Of a DNA stretch of 64,000 nucleotides, positions 1 through 7,306 are shown piece after piece (positions within the stretch are counted from its first letter, which is position 1; every line of letters starts with the position of its first letter). The position numbers were made by a program, and so were the translations under genes. The stretch covers positions 1 to 64,000 of the forward strand of contig SVLP01000004.1 of assembly GCA_015067895.1 (NCBI GenBank). The letters run 5' to 3'. This stretch comes from Oscillospiraceae bacterium. Lineage in GTDB: Bacteria > Bacillota_A > Clostridia > Oscillospirales > Oscillospiraceae. The notes under the pieces were generated by a model. It saw only the letters and a list, made by a program, of their open reading frames with translations. It had not been told where the DNA came from and made no database searches.

Positions 1-14
1 AAGGAGGTGTCACC

Positions 15-200
15 ATGGCTGTTCCTAAGTGTAAAGTGTCTTCCGCCCGCCGCGATAAGCGCCGTGGCTCCAACTGGAAGCTGAGCGCTCCCAGCGTTGC
101 CGTCTGCTCCAAGTGCGGCGAGCCCGTCGCTCCCCACCGCGCATGCAAGGCTTGCGGTACCTACAATGGCCGTCAGGTCATTGCCGCCAAGGCTGAGTAA
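15..200 (+). CDS. rpmF: 50S ribosomal protein L32 (bL32)
   Basis: Small basic 61-residue component of the large ribosomal subunit. The N-terminus MAVPKCKVSSARRDKRR is typical of bL32. Two CxxC pairs (CSKC and CKAC, about residues 32-48) form the zinc ribbon, so this is the zinc-binding 'C+' type. A near-perfect Shine-Dalgarno (AAGGAGGTG) occupies the first bases of the window, six bases before the ATG. A hairpin terminator follows directly. The gene upstream is outside the window. Confidence 0.97.
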   Translation: MAVPKCKVSSARRDKRRGSNWKLSAPSVAVCSKCGEPVAPHRACKACGTYNGRQVIAAKAE

Positions 201-214
201 TTCTCACCAAGAGT

Positions 215-245
215 AAGAGGAAGACGAATGTCTTCCTCTTTTTCT
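215..245 (+). terminator. Rho-independent terminator of rpmF
   Basis: Perfect 11-bp stem (AAGAGGAAGAC / GTCTTCCTCTT) with a GAAT loop, running into a T-rich tract just downstream of the rpmF stop. Confidence 0.9.
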
Positions 246-410
246 TCACGGTTGTGGTTAACGATGATAACCACCTGTGCAGACACCTGGTCAGAGGTGT
301 CCCTACATTCATTTTTCCGTGCCATTTTCATTTTCCCGTTGATTTCTTCGGAAAAATGTGGCATATTAAATAAGATAAACACCCGCTATTTACTGAAAGG
401 AGTGATCCGC

Positions 411-1742
411 ATGGCAAAAGGTCTGATCGCCATCGTTGGCCGTCCCAACGTTGGCAAATCCATGCTGTTCAATAAGCTCACCGGTCACCGCACCTCCATC
501 GTGGAGGATACCCCCGGCGTCACCCGTGACCGGATCTACGGCGACTGTGAATGGTGCAACCGCACCTTCTCTCTGGTGGACACCGGCGGCATCGAGCCCG
601 GCACCGAGAACGACATGCTGAAATTCATGCGCCGCCAGGCCGTCATCGGCATCGAGCTGGCCGACGCCATCGTCATGGTGGTGGATGTCAAGTCCGGCGT
701 CACCGCCGCTGACCAGGATGTGGCAACCATGCTGCGCAAGTCCGGCAAGCCCGTGGCCCTGGCCGTCAACAAGTGTGACTCCGTGGGCTACTACAACCCC
801 GACGTCTACGAGTTCTACAGTCTCGGCATCGGTGATCTGTTCGAGACCTCCGCTGTCCACGGCCACGGCACCGGCGATCTGCTGGACTGGTGCCTGGAGC
901 AGCTGCCCCCCGAGGAGGAGACCGACGAGCAGTCCGATGTCATCAACGTTGCCATCGTGGGCAAGCCCAACGTGGGCAAGTCCTCCCTGCTCAACCGGAT
1001 CCTGGGCGAGGAGCGCGTCATCGTCTCCAATGTGGCCGGCACCACCCGGGACGCCATCGACTCCTACTTCGAGAACGAGTCCGGCAAGTACAATTTCATC
1101 GACACCGCCGGTATGCGCCGCAAGAGCAAGGTCGATGATGTCATCGAGAAATATTCCAACATGCGTACCATCGCCGCCATCGAGCGGGCCGACGTGTGTC
1201 TGATCCTGGTGGATGCCAATGACGGCGTCACCGAGCAGGACACCAAGATCGCAGGTCTGGTGCACGAAGCGGGCAAGGCCGCCATCATCGTGGTCAACAA
1301 GTGGGACGCCGTGCCCGACAAGGAGACCAACACCATGCGCGACATCGAAACTGCAGTCCGCAACGGTCTGGCCTACATGCAGTACGCCCCCATCCACTTC
1401 ATCTCCGCCCTGACCGGTGCGAGGGTGGACAAGCTCTTTGAGATGATCCAGTCCGTCAACGAGCAGAACAACTTCCGCATCCCCACCGGTCAGCTCAACT
1501 CCATCCTGGCCGAGGCCACCGCAAGAGTCCAGCCTCCCACGGACAAGGGCCGCCGCCTGAAGATCTACTACATGACCCAGGCCAGTACCAAGCCCCCCCA
1601 CTTTGTCATCTTCTGCAACGACGCCCGGCTCTTCCACTTCTCCTATCAGCGTTATCTGGAGAACCAGATCCGCGACGTCTTCGGTCTGAAGGGTACGCCC
1701 GTCCGCATCACCATCCGCCAGAAGGGCGAGAAGGAGGAGTAA
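411..1742 (+). CDS. der: Ribosome-associated GTPase Der (EngA)
   Basis: Double-GTPase needed for 50S ribosome assembly, 443 residues, the usual family length. Two tandem G domains are visible: GRPNVGKS near residue 8 with DTGG and NKCD, and GKPNVGKSS near residue 184 with DTAG and NKWD. A C-terminal KH-like domain ends in a basic/acidic tail. The frame is open upstream, but the ATG at 411 is chosen because it starts MAKGLIAIVGRPNVGKS and has GAAAGGAG in front. It leads a run with plsY and gpsA, a common Firmicute arrangement. Confidence 0.97.
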   Translation: MAKGLIAIVGRPNVGKSMLFNKLTGHRTSIVEDTPGVTRDRIYGDCEWCNRTFSLVDTGGIEPGTENDMLKFMRRQAVIGIELADAIVMVVDVKSGVTAADQDVATMLRKSGKPVALAVNKCDSVGYYNPDVYEFYSLGIGDLFETSAVHGHGTGDLLDWCLEQLPPEEETDEQSDVINVAIVGKPNVGKSSLLNRILGEERVIVSNVAGTTRDAIDSYFENESGKYNFIDTAGMRRKSKVDDVIEKYSNMRTIAAIERADVCLILVDANDGVTEQDTKIAGLVHEAGKAAIIVVNKWDAVPDKETNTMRDIETAVRNGLAYMQYAPIHFISALTGARVDKLFEMIQSVNEQNNFRIPTGQLNSILAEATARVQPPTDKGRRLKIYYMTQASTKPPHFVIFCNDARLFHFSYQRYLENQIRDVFGLKGTPVRITIRQKGEKEE

Positions 1743-1745
1743 ACC

Positions 1746-2372
1746 ATGTGGTTCAACGTTATCATCACCATTCTCACCGCCTACATGCTGGGCAACCTGA
1801 ACGGCGCCGTCATGGTCAGCAAGCTGGTGGCCAATGAGGACGTCCGCAGCCACGGCAGCGGCAACGCCGGTCTGACCAACTTCATCCGCAACTATGGCGC
1901 AGCCTCCTCCCTGATGGTCATCGCCGTGGACATGGGCAAGGCAGTCCTTGCCTGCATGGTTGGCGGTCGGCTGCTGGCCCCCTACGGCTATGAGATCGCC
2001 GGTCGGGCTCTGGGCGGTCTGTTTCTGATCCTGGGCCACGACTTCCCTGCCCTGCTGGGCTTCAAGGGCGGCAAGGGCATCCTCTCCGGCGTCACCGTGG
2101 CCCTGTGTCTGGACTGGCGCATCGGCCTGTTCGTCTTTGGCATCTTCCTGGTGGCCTACTGGCTGACCCACTATGTCTCTCTGGGCAGTGTGCTGTCTTC
2201 CGGCTCCTTCGGCTTCATCTACGCCATCTTCCACTGGGATGAGAAGTTTGCCGTCATCGTCGGCTTCATCCTGAGTGCCCTGATCGTCTGGATGCACCGG
2301 GCCAACATCGTCCGGCTCGTCAAGGGTCAGGAGCGCAAGACCAATCTTCTGGGGAAAGGAAATCAGAAATGA
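1746..2372 (+). CDS. plsY: Glycerol-3-phosphate acyltransferase PlsY
   Basis: Integral membrane enzyme that transfers the acyl group from acyl-phosphate to glycerol-3-phosphate, the first step of phospholipid synthesis. 208 residues with about five hydrophobic segments. Family motifs: the HGSGNAGLTNF loop near residue 36, and GHDFPALLGFKGGKG near residue 98. It starts three bases after der and overlaps gpsA by 4 bp (ATGA), so translation is probably coupled. The neighbouring gpsA makes its substrate. Confidence 0.97.
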   Translation: MWFNVIITILTAYMLGNLNGAVMVSKLVANEDVRSHGSGNAGLTNFIRNYGAASSLMVIAVDMGKAVLACMVGGRLLAPYGYEIAGRALGGLFLILGHDFPALLGFKGGKGILSGVTVALCLDWRIGLFVFGIFLVAYWLTHYVSLGSVLSSGSFGFIYAIFHWDEKFAVIVGFILSALIVWMHRANIVRLVKGQERKTNLLGKGNQK

Positions 2373-3367
2373 AAGTAAGTGTCGTTGGCAGCGGCGCATG
2401 GGGCACGGCCCTGGCCATCCGTCTGCATAAGAACGGCCACGATGTGACCGTCTGGACTTTTGAAAAAGAGCTGATCGAGGAAATGGAGACCACCCGGCGC
2501 AACCCCCGCCTTCCCGGCGCGGAGCTGCCCGAGGGTCTGAAGATCTCCGGCGACTACGCCTGTGTCCGGGGAAGCAAGCTGGTGGTCATTGCCTCCCCCT
2601 CCTTCCCCATGCGCAGCGTCTGCCGGGGCGTGGCTCCCTACATCGATGACGATGCCGTGGTGGTCTCCGTGACCAAGGGCATCGAGGACGGCACCTGCAA
2701 GCGCATGAGCCAGATCGTGGCCGAGGAGACCGGCAAGAGCGTGGTCGTCCTGACCGGCCCCAGCCACGCCGAGGAGGTGGCTCTGAACATCCCCACCGGC
2801 TGCCTGGCCGCCTGTGAGGATCAGGCGCTGGCCGAGTTCGTCCAGGACGCCTTCATGGCCGACACCTTCCGCATCTACACCAGTGCCGACCCCCTGGGTG
2901 CGGAGCTGGGCGCGGCGCTGAAGAACGTCATTGCCCTGTGCGCCGGTGTCTGCGACGGCCTGGGCCACGGCGACAACACCAAGGCCATGCTGATGACCAG
3001 AGGCCTGACGGAGCTTGCCCGACTGGGCGTGGCCATGGGCGCCAACCGCGACACCTTCACCGGTCTGTCCGGCGTGGGCGATCTGATCGTCACCTGCACC
3101 TCCATGCACTCCCGCAACCGCAGAGCCGGTATCCTGATCGGCCAGGGCAAGGATGTCCAGACCGCCATGAAGGAGGTCGGCGCGGTGGTCGAGGGCTATT
3201 ACGCCGCCAAGTCCGCCTGGGCTCTGGCCCAGAAAATGGGCGTGGAGATGCCCATCACCGAGGCCGCCTACAAGGTGCTCTATGAGGGCATGAGCGCAGC
3301 CGATATGACTGCTGAGCTGCTCATGCGGCGGAAGAAGGCCGAGTCCGAGGACGCGGGCTGGCTTTGA
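2369..3367 (+). CDS. gpsA: Glycerol-3-phosphate dehydrogenase [NAD(P)+]
   Basis: Reduces dihydroxyacetone phosphate to sn-glycerol-3-phosphate for phospholipid synthesis. 332 residues, normal for GpsA. The N-terminal Rossmann motif is VVGSGAWGTALA; the conserved VSVTKGIE and LTGPSHAEEV stretches follow; the catalytic-domain helix LKNVIALCAGVCDGLG is intact. Overlaps plsY by 4 bp, giving a two-gene glycerophospholipid module behind der. Confidence 0.97.
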   Translation: MKVSVVGSGAWGTALAIRLHKNGHDVTVWTFEKELIEEMETTRRNPRLPGAELPEGLKISGDYACVRGSKLVVIASPSFPMRSVCRGVAPYIDDDAVVVSVTKGIEDGTCKRMSQIVAEETGKSVVVLTGPSHAEEVALNIPTGCLAACEDQALAEFVQDAFMADTFRIYTSADPLGAELGAALKNVIALCAGVCDGLGHGDNTKAMLMTRGLTELARLGVAMGANRDTFTGLSGVGDLIVTCTSMHSRNRRAGILIGQGKDVQTAMKEVGAVVEGYYAAKSAWALAQKMGVEMPITEAAYKVLYEGMSAADMTAELLMRRKKAESEDAGWL

Positions 3368-3368
3368 T

Positions 3369-3408
3369 GAGTGCTGAGTTCTGAGTGCTGAGTGCTGAGT
3401 GCTGAATG
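3369..3408. repeat. GTGCTGAGT simple repeat (family R3)
   Basis: Short imperfect tandem copies of GTGCTGAGT / TTCTGAGT just after the gpsA stop. The same motif recurs at 33911-33945, 34374-34429 and 52366-52396, always between genes. Confidence 0.7.
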
Positions 3409-3416
3409 AATGATAA

Positions 3417-3460
3417 CGCCCCTGTGGAAGGATTTGCTTCCACAGGGGCGTTTTTTTCTT
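3417..3460. terminator. Terminator downstream of gpsA (hairpin copy 1)
   Basis: 14-bp stem (CGCCCCTGTGGAAG paired with CTTCCACAGGGGCG) followed by TTTTTTT on the + strand. It ends gpsA and could also serve the convergent gene at 3459. A near-identical hairpin recurs at 4608-4645. Confidence 0.85.
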
Positions 3461-4535
3461 AATAATCGATATATCCTTCCTTGAAAAGTCCTTTGACAAG
3501 CCATTTGGGGAACTTTTCGGGATCACGACCCACCATGTACATAAGTCCTGCAAATATCAGGACAACTCCGAAGAAACCGCCGAAGAGCCTTATCAGCATA
3601 GGCAGCTCCGACCTGCGCTGTGCTGTCGCATCTTCCAGGGTCAGATAGTCGATCCCCTCGGCTTCAAGAGACTGGAGCCAGTAATAATCGGGATCCCCGT
3701 CCCCATCGATCCGCCTTGCATGGGCGGCGAAGACCGTTTCTCCGTCGCATTGCTCCAGAAGTGCCTCCGGGCGGGAAACGTATTCCGGGAATCCGCGAAT
3801 CTCAAAAACTTCATCATACCCCTCGGCGGTCAGGATCAGGTATTGATCTTCCTCAGTCCAGCCCGTGAATGTCAAGCGCATCGTCTCACAATCGGAGCCA
3901 TCCAGCGGTCTCCAGATACCCCAGGCGCAGTAACCGCACATGACAACCAGGAACACCACCATCAGGATGAAAACAAACAGAAACTCGCCAGGATTCCGCA
4001 CATGGGCCCGGAATCCACTGCTGCGCTCCGGCCGCCAGTGACCGGGCAGCGTTTGCCCTCCGTGTGTTCTGCGGTATCCTTCCGACAATGCAGTCAGAAA
4101 ACCTCCGTTTTCCTCGGAGAGCAGGTTGAAGGAAACCTTTTTGCCCAGGGCGTATACCGTGGATTCCACGGGATTGGTCGGATGGGAAGCCCAGCCGGTC
4201 ACATCCTCGTAGCGGAAGCGGCGGTACATACCGATCAGGTTTTTCTGCGTAAAGCCCTCCCGGTCATAGACGATCCAGCAGTTTCGCCATCCCAGAATCA
4301 GCACCGACGACAGTACGGTTAAGGCGGCGAAAATGGCCATCGTAAATACACCAGCGTCCGCGCCAAGCCAACAGAATGCGGAAAATACACCGCCGCAGAC
4401 TGCGCCCACCCAGAATAAGGATCCAGGCAGATATACACCGTTCTTCCTTGTCTTGCGATGCATATACTCCGGCACGCACAGCGCAAGCACCAGAACATAC
4501 ACCGCCGAAACAGCGGGGATCAGGTAAGTTTCCAT
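3459..4535 (-). CDS. Uncharacterised membrane protein
   Basis: 358 residues, function not recognised. Visible features: an N-terminal hydrophobic segment (residues 1-20), two more around 40-85, then a soluble stretch resembling a PH-like domain (IVYDREGFTQKNLIGMYRRFRYEDV), a transmembrane helix near 180-205, an extracytoplasmic portion, and a C-terminal helix (LIRLFGGFFGVVLIFAGLMYM). SD GGAGGAG precedes the ATG. It has its own promoter at 4556-4584 and lies between direct copies of one terminator hairpin. Probably an envelope protein; no catalytic motif is visible. Confidence 0.75.
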   Translation of the reverse strand: METYLIPAVSAVYVLVLALCVPEYMHRKTRKNGVYLPGSLFWVGAVCGGVFSAFCWLGADAGVFTMAIFAALTVLSSVLILGWRNCWIVYDREGFTQKNLIGMYRRFRYEDVTGWASHPTNPVESTVYALGKKVSFNLLSEENGGFLTALSEGYRRTHGGQTLPGHWRPERSSGFRAHVRNPGEFLFVFILMVVFLVVMCGYCAWGIWRPLDGSDCETMRLTFTGWTEEDQYLILTAEGYDEVFEIRGFPEYVSRPEALLEQCDGETVFAAHARRIDGDGDPDYYWLQSLEAEGIDYLTLEDATAQRRSELPMLIRLFGGFFGVVLIFAGLMYMVGRDPEKFPKWLVKGLFKEGYIDY

Positions 4536-4555
4536 GGCAGCTCCTCCTTTTCCTT

Positions 4556-4584
4556 ATCATACCACAGCATACCCTGCCGTGCAA
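4556..4584 (-). promoter_or_regulatory. Sigma-A-type promoter (TTGCAC-17-TATGAT), copy 1
   Basis: On the minus strand TTGCAC (4584-4579) and TATGAT (4561-4556) are separated by 17 bp, upstream of the membrane-protein gene. About 50 bp around it closely match the region 5511-5572 that drives the neighbouring lipoprotein gene. Confidence 0.7.
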
Positions 4585-4607
4585 ATGAAGAATCCTTAAT
4601 TCGACCA

Positions 4608-4645
4608 AACCCCTGTGGAGGTTTGCTTCCACAGGGGCGGTTTTT
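4608..4645. terminator. Terminator-like hairpin (copy 2 of the gpsA terminator)
   Basis: CCCCTGTGGAGG paired with CTTCCACAGGGG, then GGTTTTTATTT on +. Nearly the same as 3417-3460 and in the same orientation, although the gene that ends here (4644-5501) is on the minus strand. On the minus strand only TTTGG follows the stem. Confidence 0.65.
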
Positions 4646-5501
4646 ATTTGGGGATGTAGGAATGGGTGGCGGTCTGACACAGTCTGTCGGCGGAATCGAA
4701 ATATTCCTCTTTTATGAGGTTTCCCGCCTTGTCATAGGTTCGCACCTGTTTCGCGGTCATGGTGCCGTCCGGTTCGTATTGGATCTCGGTCTCGGTATTT
4801 GCGGTGTAGGTATATTCCCAGCAGCACTGGAGCACTTCATCCTGGAAACGTTCGAGCCGTGTGATCCTGTCCTTTCGGTCATAGGTATATGCATCCCGGC
4901 GGCCTTCGTCGCTTTCCGAACGAATCAGCAGGCCATCTTCGTAGAAGTATTCCGTGATAACGGGGGCGCGCTCACTTTCGTTCAGCTCCGCCGCACTCCA
5001 CAGCACCACAGTGGTCTCATTTCGGAGCACGTTGCCCGCCTCGTCGAAGGTCTCCACGATGGTGTCCGTGCTGTAGGGGGAACGGTGGATGAATTCCGTG
5101 CGGGTCAGGTTTCCCTGTTCATCATAGGAATTCGTCCGGCTTTCGAACAGCTCGCCGTCGGTATAGGAGTCAAAATACACCAGTCTCCCTGATGCGTCAT
5201 AGGAATTGACGTACTCCCGGACGCGGATGCAGCCGGTTTCGTCATAAATCCGCTCCTGCAGGAGCTGGCCGTGGTCATCGTATTCAAATTCGATCCGTTC
5301 GTACAGCGGCCCCATCCCGAAGAAATCATCATCCTCGTTGGTCAGGGCAATGAGCCGACCGGCTTCGTCGTATTCAAAGGTGCTGCGCTGAGGCGTTCCG
5401 TCGCGGTCGTCACAGACAGACTGGGCAAGCAGATATTCTGTTTTCGGTGCGCAGCCGGACAGGAGCAGCAGGCACAGAAGCAGTGCGATCAGGCGTTTCA
5501 A
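4644..5501 (-). CDS. Lipoprotein with YD/RHS-like repeats
   Basis: 285 residues. A TTG start at 5501 is chosen because it gives a lipoprotein signal (MKRLIALLLCLLLLSGCAPK, lipobox LSGC) with AAGGGGG eight bases upstream; the open frame extends 12 codons further without a ribosome site. The mature part is a string of about ten short repeats of the form xYDxxGxLxxxx (FEYDEAGRLI, FEYDDHGQLL, NSYDEQGNLT, RTYDKAGNLI), like the beta-hairpin units of RHS/YD proteins. Expected to be lipid-anchored outside the membrane; ligand unknown. Confidence 0.82.
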   Translation of the reverse strand: MKRLIALLLCLLLLSGCAPKTEYLLAQSVCDDRDGTPQRSTFEYDEAGRLIALTNEDDDFFGMGPLYERIEFEYDDHGQLLQERIYDETGCIRVREYVNSYDASGRLVYFDSYTDGELFESRTNSYDEQGNLTRTEFIHRSPYSTDTIVETFDEAGNVLRNETTVVLWSAAELNESERAPVITEYFYEDGLLIRSESDEGRRDAYTYDRKDRITRLERFQDEVLQCCWEYTYTANTETEIQYEPDGTMTAKQVRTYDKAGNLIKEEYFDSADRLCQTATHSYIPK

Positions 5502-5522
5502 TCGGCATTCCCCCTTTTCTTT

Positions 5523-5551
5523 ATCATACCATAACATATCATGCCGTGCAA
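5523..5551 (-). promoter_or_regulatory. Sigma-A-type promoter (TTGCAC-17-TATGAT), copy 2
   Basis: Minus-strand TTGCAC (5551-5546) and TATGAT (5528-5523), 17-bp spacer, directly upstream of the YD-repeat lipoprotein. Its flanks match the promoter at 4556-4584. Confidence 0.7.
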
Positions 5552-5633
5552 ATGAAAAATCCTCAATTCATCGCGCGCAACAGAACAGACGCGGCGATCT
5601 GACGGTACTGCGTTGGAGATCGTACCTGGTTCC

Positions 5634-5669
5634 GGGAGATTGCCACGGCCTGCGGCCTCGCAATGACAG
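5634..5669. repeat. Half copy of palindromic repeat R1
   Basis: GGGAGATTGCCACGG...CCTCGCAATGACA: one arm of the R1 family, whose full copies are at 7141, 19862 and 22840. The 5502-5820 stretch holds only promoter, repeats and the rpmB terminator; no gene was seen. Confidence 0.7.
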
Positions 5670-5703
5670 ATTTTCTACGTTAGTTGTTCTGTTTGAACCG
5701 GTC

Positions 5704-5750
5704 AGTCATCCGTTCTGGTCGGCGGGGGCATGCCGCCCGCCCTACCGTTC
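5704..5750. repeat. Dispersed repeat R5, copy 1
   Basis: GTCATCC...CTGGTCGGCGGGGGCA...GCCGCCCGCCCTACCG. A near copy is at 38233-38280, in both places next to an R1 unit. Confidence 0.65.
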
Positions 5751-5763
5751 CACTTCGCATTGC

Positions 5764-5802
5764 TATACAAAACAAAAACGGCACCCCCGTTCGGGGATGC
5801 CG
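5764..5802 (-). terminator. Terminator of rpmB
   Basis: Minus-strand hairpin CGGCATCCCC / GGGGGTGCCG with a GAAC loop, followed by TTTTTGTTTT, just beyond the rpmB stop. Confidence 0.85.
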
Positions 5803-5820
5803 AAATTTTGCCGCTATGGA

Positions 5821-6009
5821 TCACACTGCCCGCTCAACCTTGTTGGAACGGAGGCATCTGGTACAAGCGTACACATGGCACGGAGTACCGTTGACAACCG
5901 CCTTAACACGCTTGACATTGGGCTTGACAGCACGGTTGGAACGTCTGTGGGAGTGGGAGACCTTGATACCAAAGGTAACGCCCTTACCACAATAATCACA
6001 CTTCGCCAT
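5821..6009 (-). CDS. rpmB: 50S ribosomal protein L28 (bL28)
   Basis: 62-residue large-subunit protein. It starts MAKCDYCGKGVTFGIKVSHSHRRSNR; the frame opens ten codons upstream, but GGGAGGTG precedes this ATG. Cysteine pairs CDYC (residues 4-7) and CTRC near the C-terminus make it the zinc-binding C+ form, like bL32 and bL31 in this window. Own promoter and terminator. Confidence 0.96.
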   Translation of the reverse strand: MAKCDYCGKGVTFGIKVSHSHRRSNRAVKPNVKRVKAVVNGTPCHVYACTRCLRSNKVERAV

Positions 6010-6067
6010 TCGTTGCACCTCCCATCGGTCAAAACTCATTCATACGCGCTTCTACGAACGCTTGAAC

Positions 6068-6096
6068 ATAATATCAGAGATTGGCGAAAAAAGCAA
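6068..6096 (-). promoter_or_regulatory. rpmB promoter (TTGCTT-17-TATTAT)
   Basis: Minus strand: TTGCTT at 6096-6091, TATTAT at 6073-6068, 17-bp spacing, 59 bp upstream of the rpmB start in an AT-rich gap. Confidence 0.7.
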
Positions 6097-6133
6097 GCCT
6101 TTTTTTCAAAATTTTTTCATAAATTTTTTGGGG

Positions 6134-6162
6134 TTGCCATTCTCACTCCGCCGCTGTATAAT
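6134..6162 (+). promoter_or_regulatory. hprK promoter (TTGCCA-17-TATAAT)
   Basis: TTGCCA at 6134-6139 and a perfect TATAAT at 6157-6162 with 17 bp between them. The resulting leader is short and contains GGAGGT before the hprK ATG. Confidence 0.8.
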
Positions 6163-6192
6163 AGTTCCATTATGAATTTCGGAGGTACCAAA

Positions 6193-7128
6193 ATGGCCGA
6201 AACCTACTCTGTCCCCCTTTCGAAGGTGGTGTCCCAGTTCGATCTGAAGATCGCCTGGCAGTCCACGGACTATGAAAAGATCCAGATCACCGTGGCGGAC
6301 GTGGCCCGTCCGGGATTGCAGATCGCGGGCTACTTCGACCATTTTGAGCCCATGCGCCTGCAGGTCATCGGCAATGTGGAGTCGAGCTACCTCGACAAAA
6401 TGACCGCCGCCGAGCGGCTACTGGTCTACGACCGGCTCTTCAGCTTCAAGATCCCCGCCCTCATCGCCGCCCGTGGTCTGACTCCGGGCCCGGAGTCCCT
6501 GGAGATGGCTAAGAAACACAACATCACCATCCTCCAGTGGGCAGGCTCCACCAGCTCCATCGTCTCCTCCATCATCGCCTACCTGACCCGGGAGCTGGCG
6601 CCCAGAGTCACCCGCCACGGTGTGCTCATGGAGATCTACGGCGAGGGCGTCCTGCTCATCGGCGAAAGCGGCATCGGCAAGAGCGAGACCGCCGTGGAGC
6701 TCATCAAGCGTGGCCACCGGCTCATCGCTGACGATGCCGTGGAGATCAAAAAGGTCAGCTCCACCTCTCTCATCGGCTGCGCCCCGCCCCTGATCCAGAA
6801 TTACATCGAGCTGCGGGGCATCGGCATCATCAATGTGGCCACCCTCTTCGGCGCGGGCGCCGTCAAGGACGCCACGACCATCGATCTGGTGGTGAGCATC
6901 GTCCCCTGGGACACCAAGGAGGTCTACGACCGGCTGGGCCTGGAGGATCACTTCTACGACCTGCTGGGCGTTCAGGTGCCGCTGAACACCATCCCCGTCA
7001 CCCCGGGCCGGAATCTGGCCGTGATCCTGGAGGTGGCCGCCATGAACAACCGCCAGCGGCGCATGGGCTACAACGCCGCCCAGGAGTTCACCGCCCAGAT
7101 CAGCAACCATCTGATGCAGTCCATTTAA
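6193..7128 (+). CDS. hprK: HPr kinase/phosphorylase
   Basis: Bifunctional enzyme that phosphorylates or dephosphorylates Ser-46 of HPr, linking sugar uptake to carbon catabolite control in Firmicutes. 311 residues, family-typical. Start ATG 6193 has GGAGGT upstream; an in-frame ATG five codons earlier lacks this spacing. The catalytic domain contains RHGVLMEIYGEG (catalytic His), the P-loop GESGIGKSE, and the HprK signature ELRGIGIINVATLFG. Its partner HPr is not in the window. It is followed by a palindromic repeat and then spoIVA. Confidence 0.96.
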   Translation: MAETYSVPLSKVVSQFDLKIAWQSTDYEKIQITVADVARPGLQIAGYFDHFEPMRLQVIGNVESSYLDKMTAAERLLVYDRLFSFKIPALIAARGLTPGPESLEMAKKHNITILQWAGSTSSIVSSIIAYLTRELAPRVTRHGVLMEIYGEGVLLIGESGIGKSETAVELIKRGHRLIADDAVEIKKVSSTSLIGCAPPLIQNYIELRGIGIINVATLFGAGAVKDATTIDLVVSIVPWDTKEVYDRLGLEDHFYDLLGVQVPLNTIPVTPGRNLAVILEVAAMNNRQRRMGYNAAQEFTAQISNHLMQSI

Positions 7129-7140
7129 TTTGAATCCAGC

Positions 7141-7244
7141 ATGTCATTGCGAGCCAGTGCTCACACTGGCGTGGCAATCTCCCGATGTTTTCGGACACCT
7201 TGGGGGATTGCCACACCAGTCTGCGGACTGGTTCGCAATGACAT
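7141..7244. repeat. Palindromic repeat R1 (full copy)
   Basis: About 104-bp imperfect palindrome between hprK and spoIVA. The left arm starts TGTCATTGCGAGCCAGTG and the right arm ends GGTTCGCAATGACAT. Each arm contains its own small hairpin (CCAGTG..CACTGG; CCAGTC..GACTGG). Confidence 0.85.
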
Positions 7245-7306
7245 GTTCTTTTTTGGGTCATAGACTCATAGCCTGTTCTAACCTTTCAACTTTCAGGAGG
7301 CTGGCT

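Noticed and set aside
3369..3408. GTGCTGAGT tandem repeats as CRISPR repeats or iterons
   Set aside because: Only a few imperfect copies, no regular spacer, no replication or cas gene nearby.
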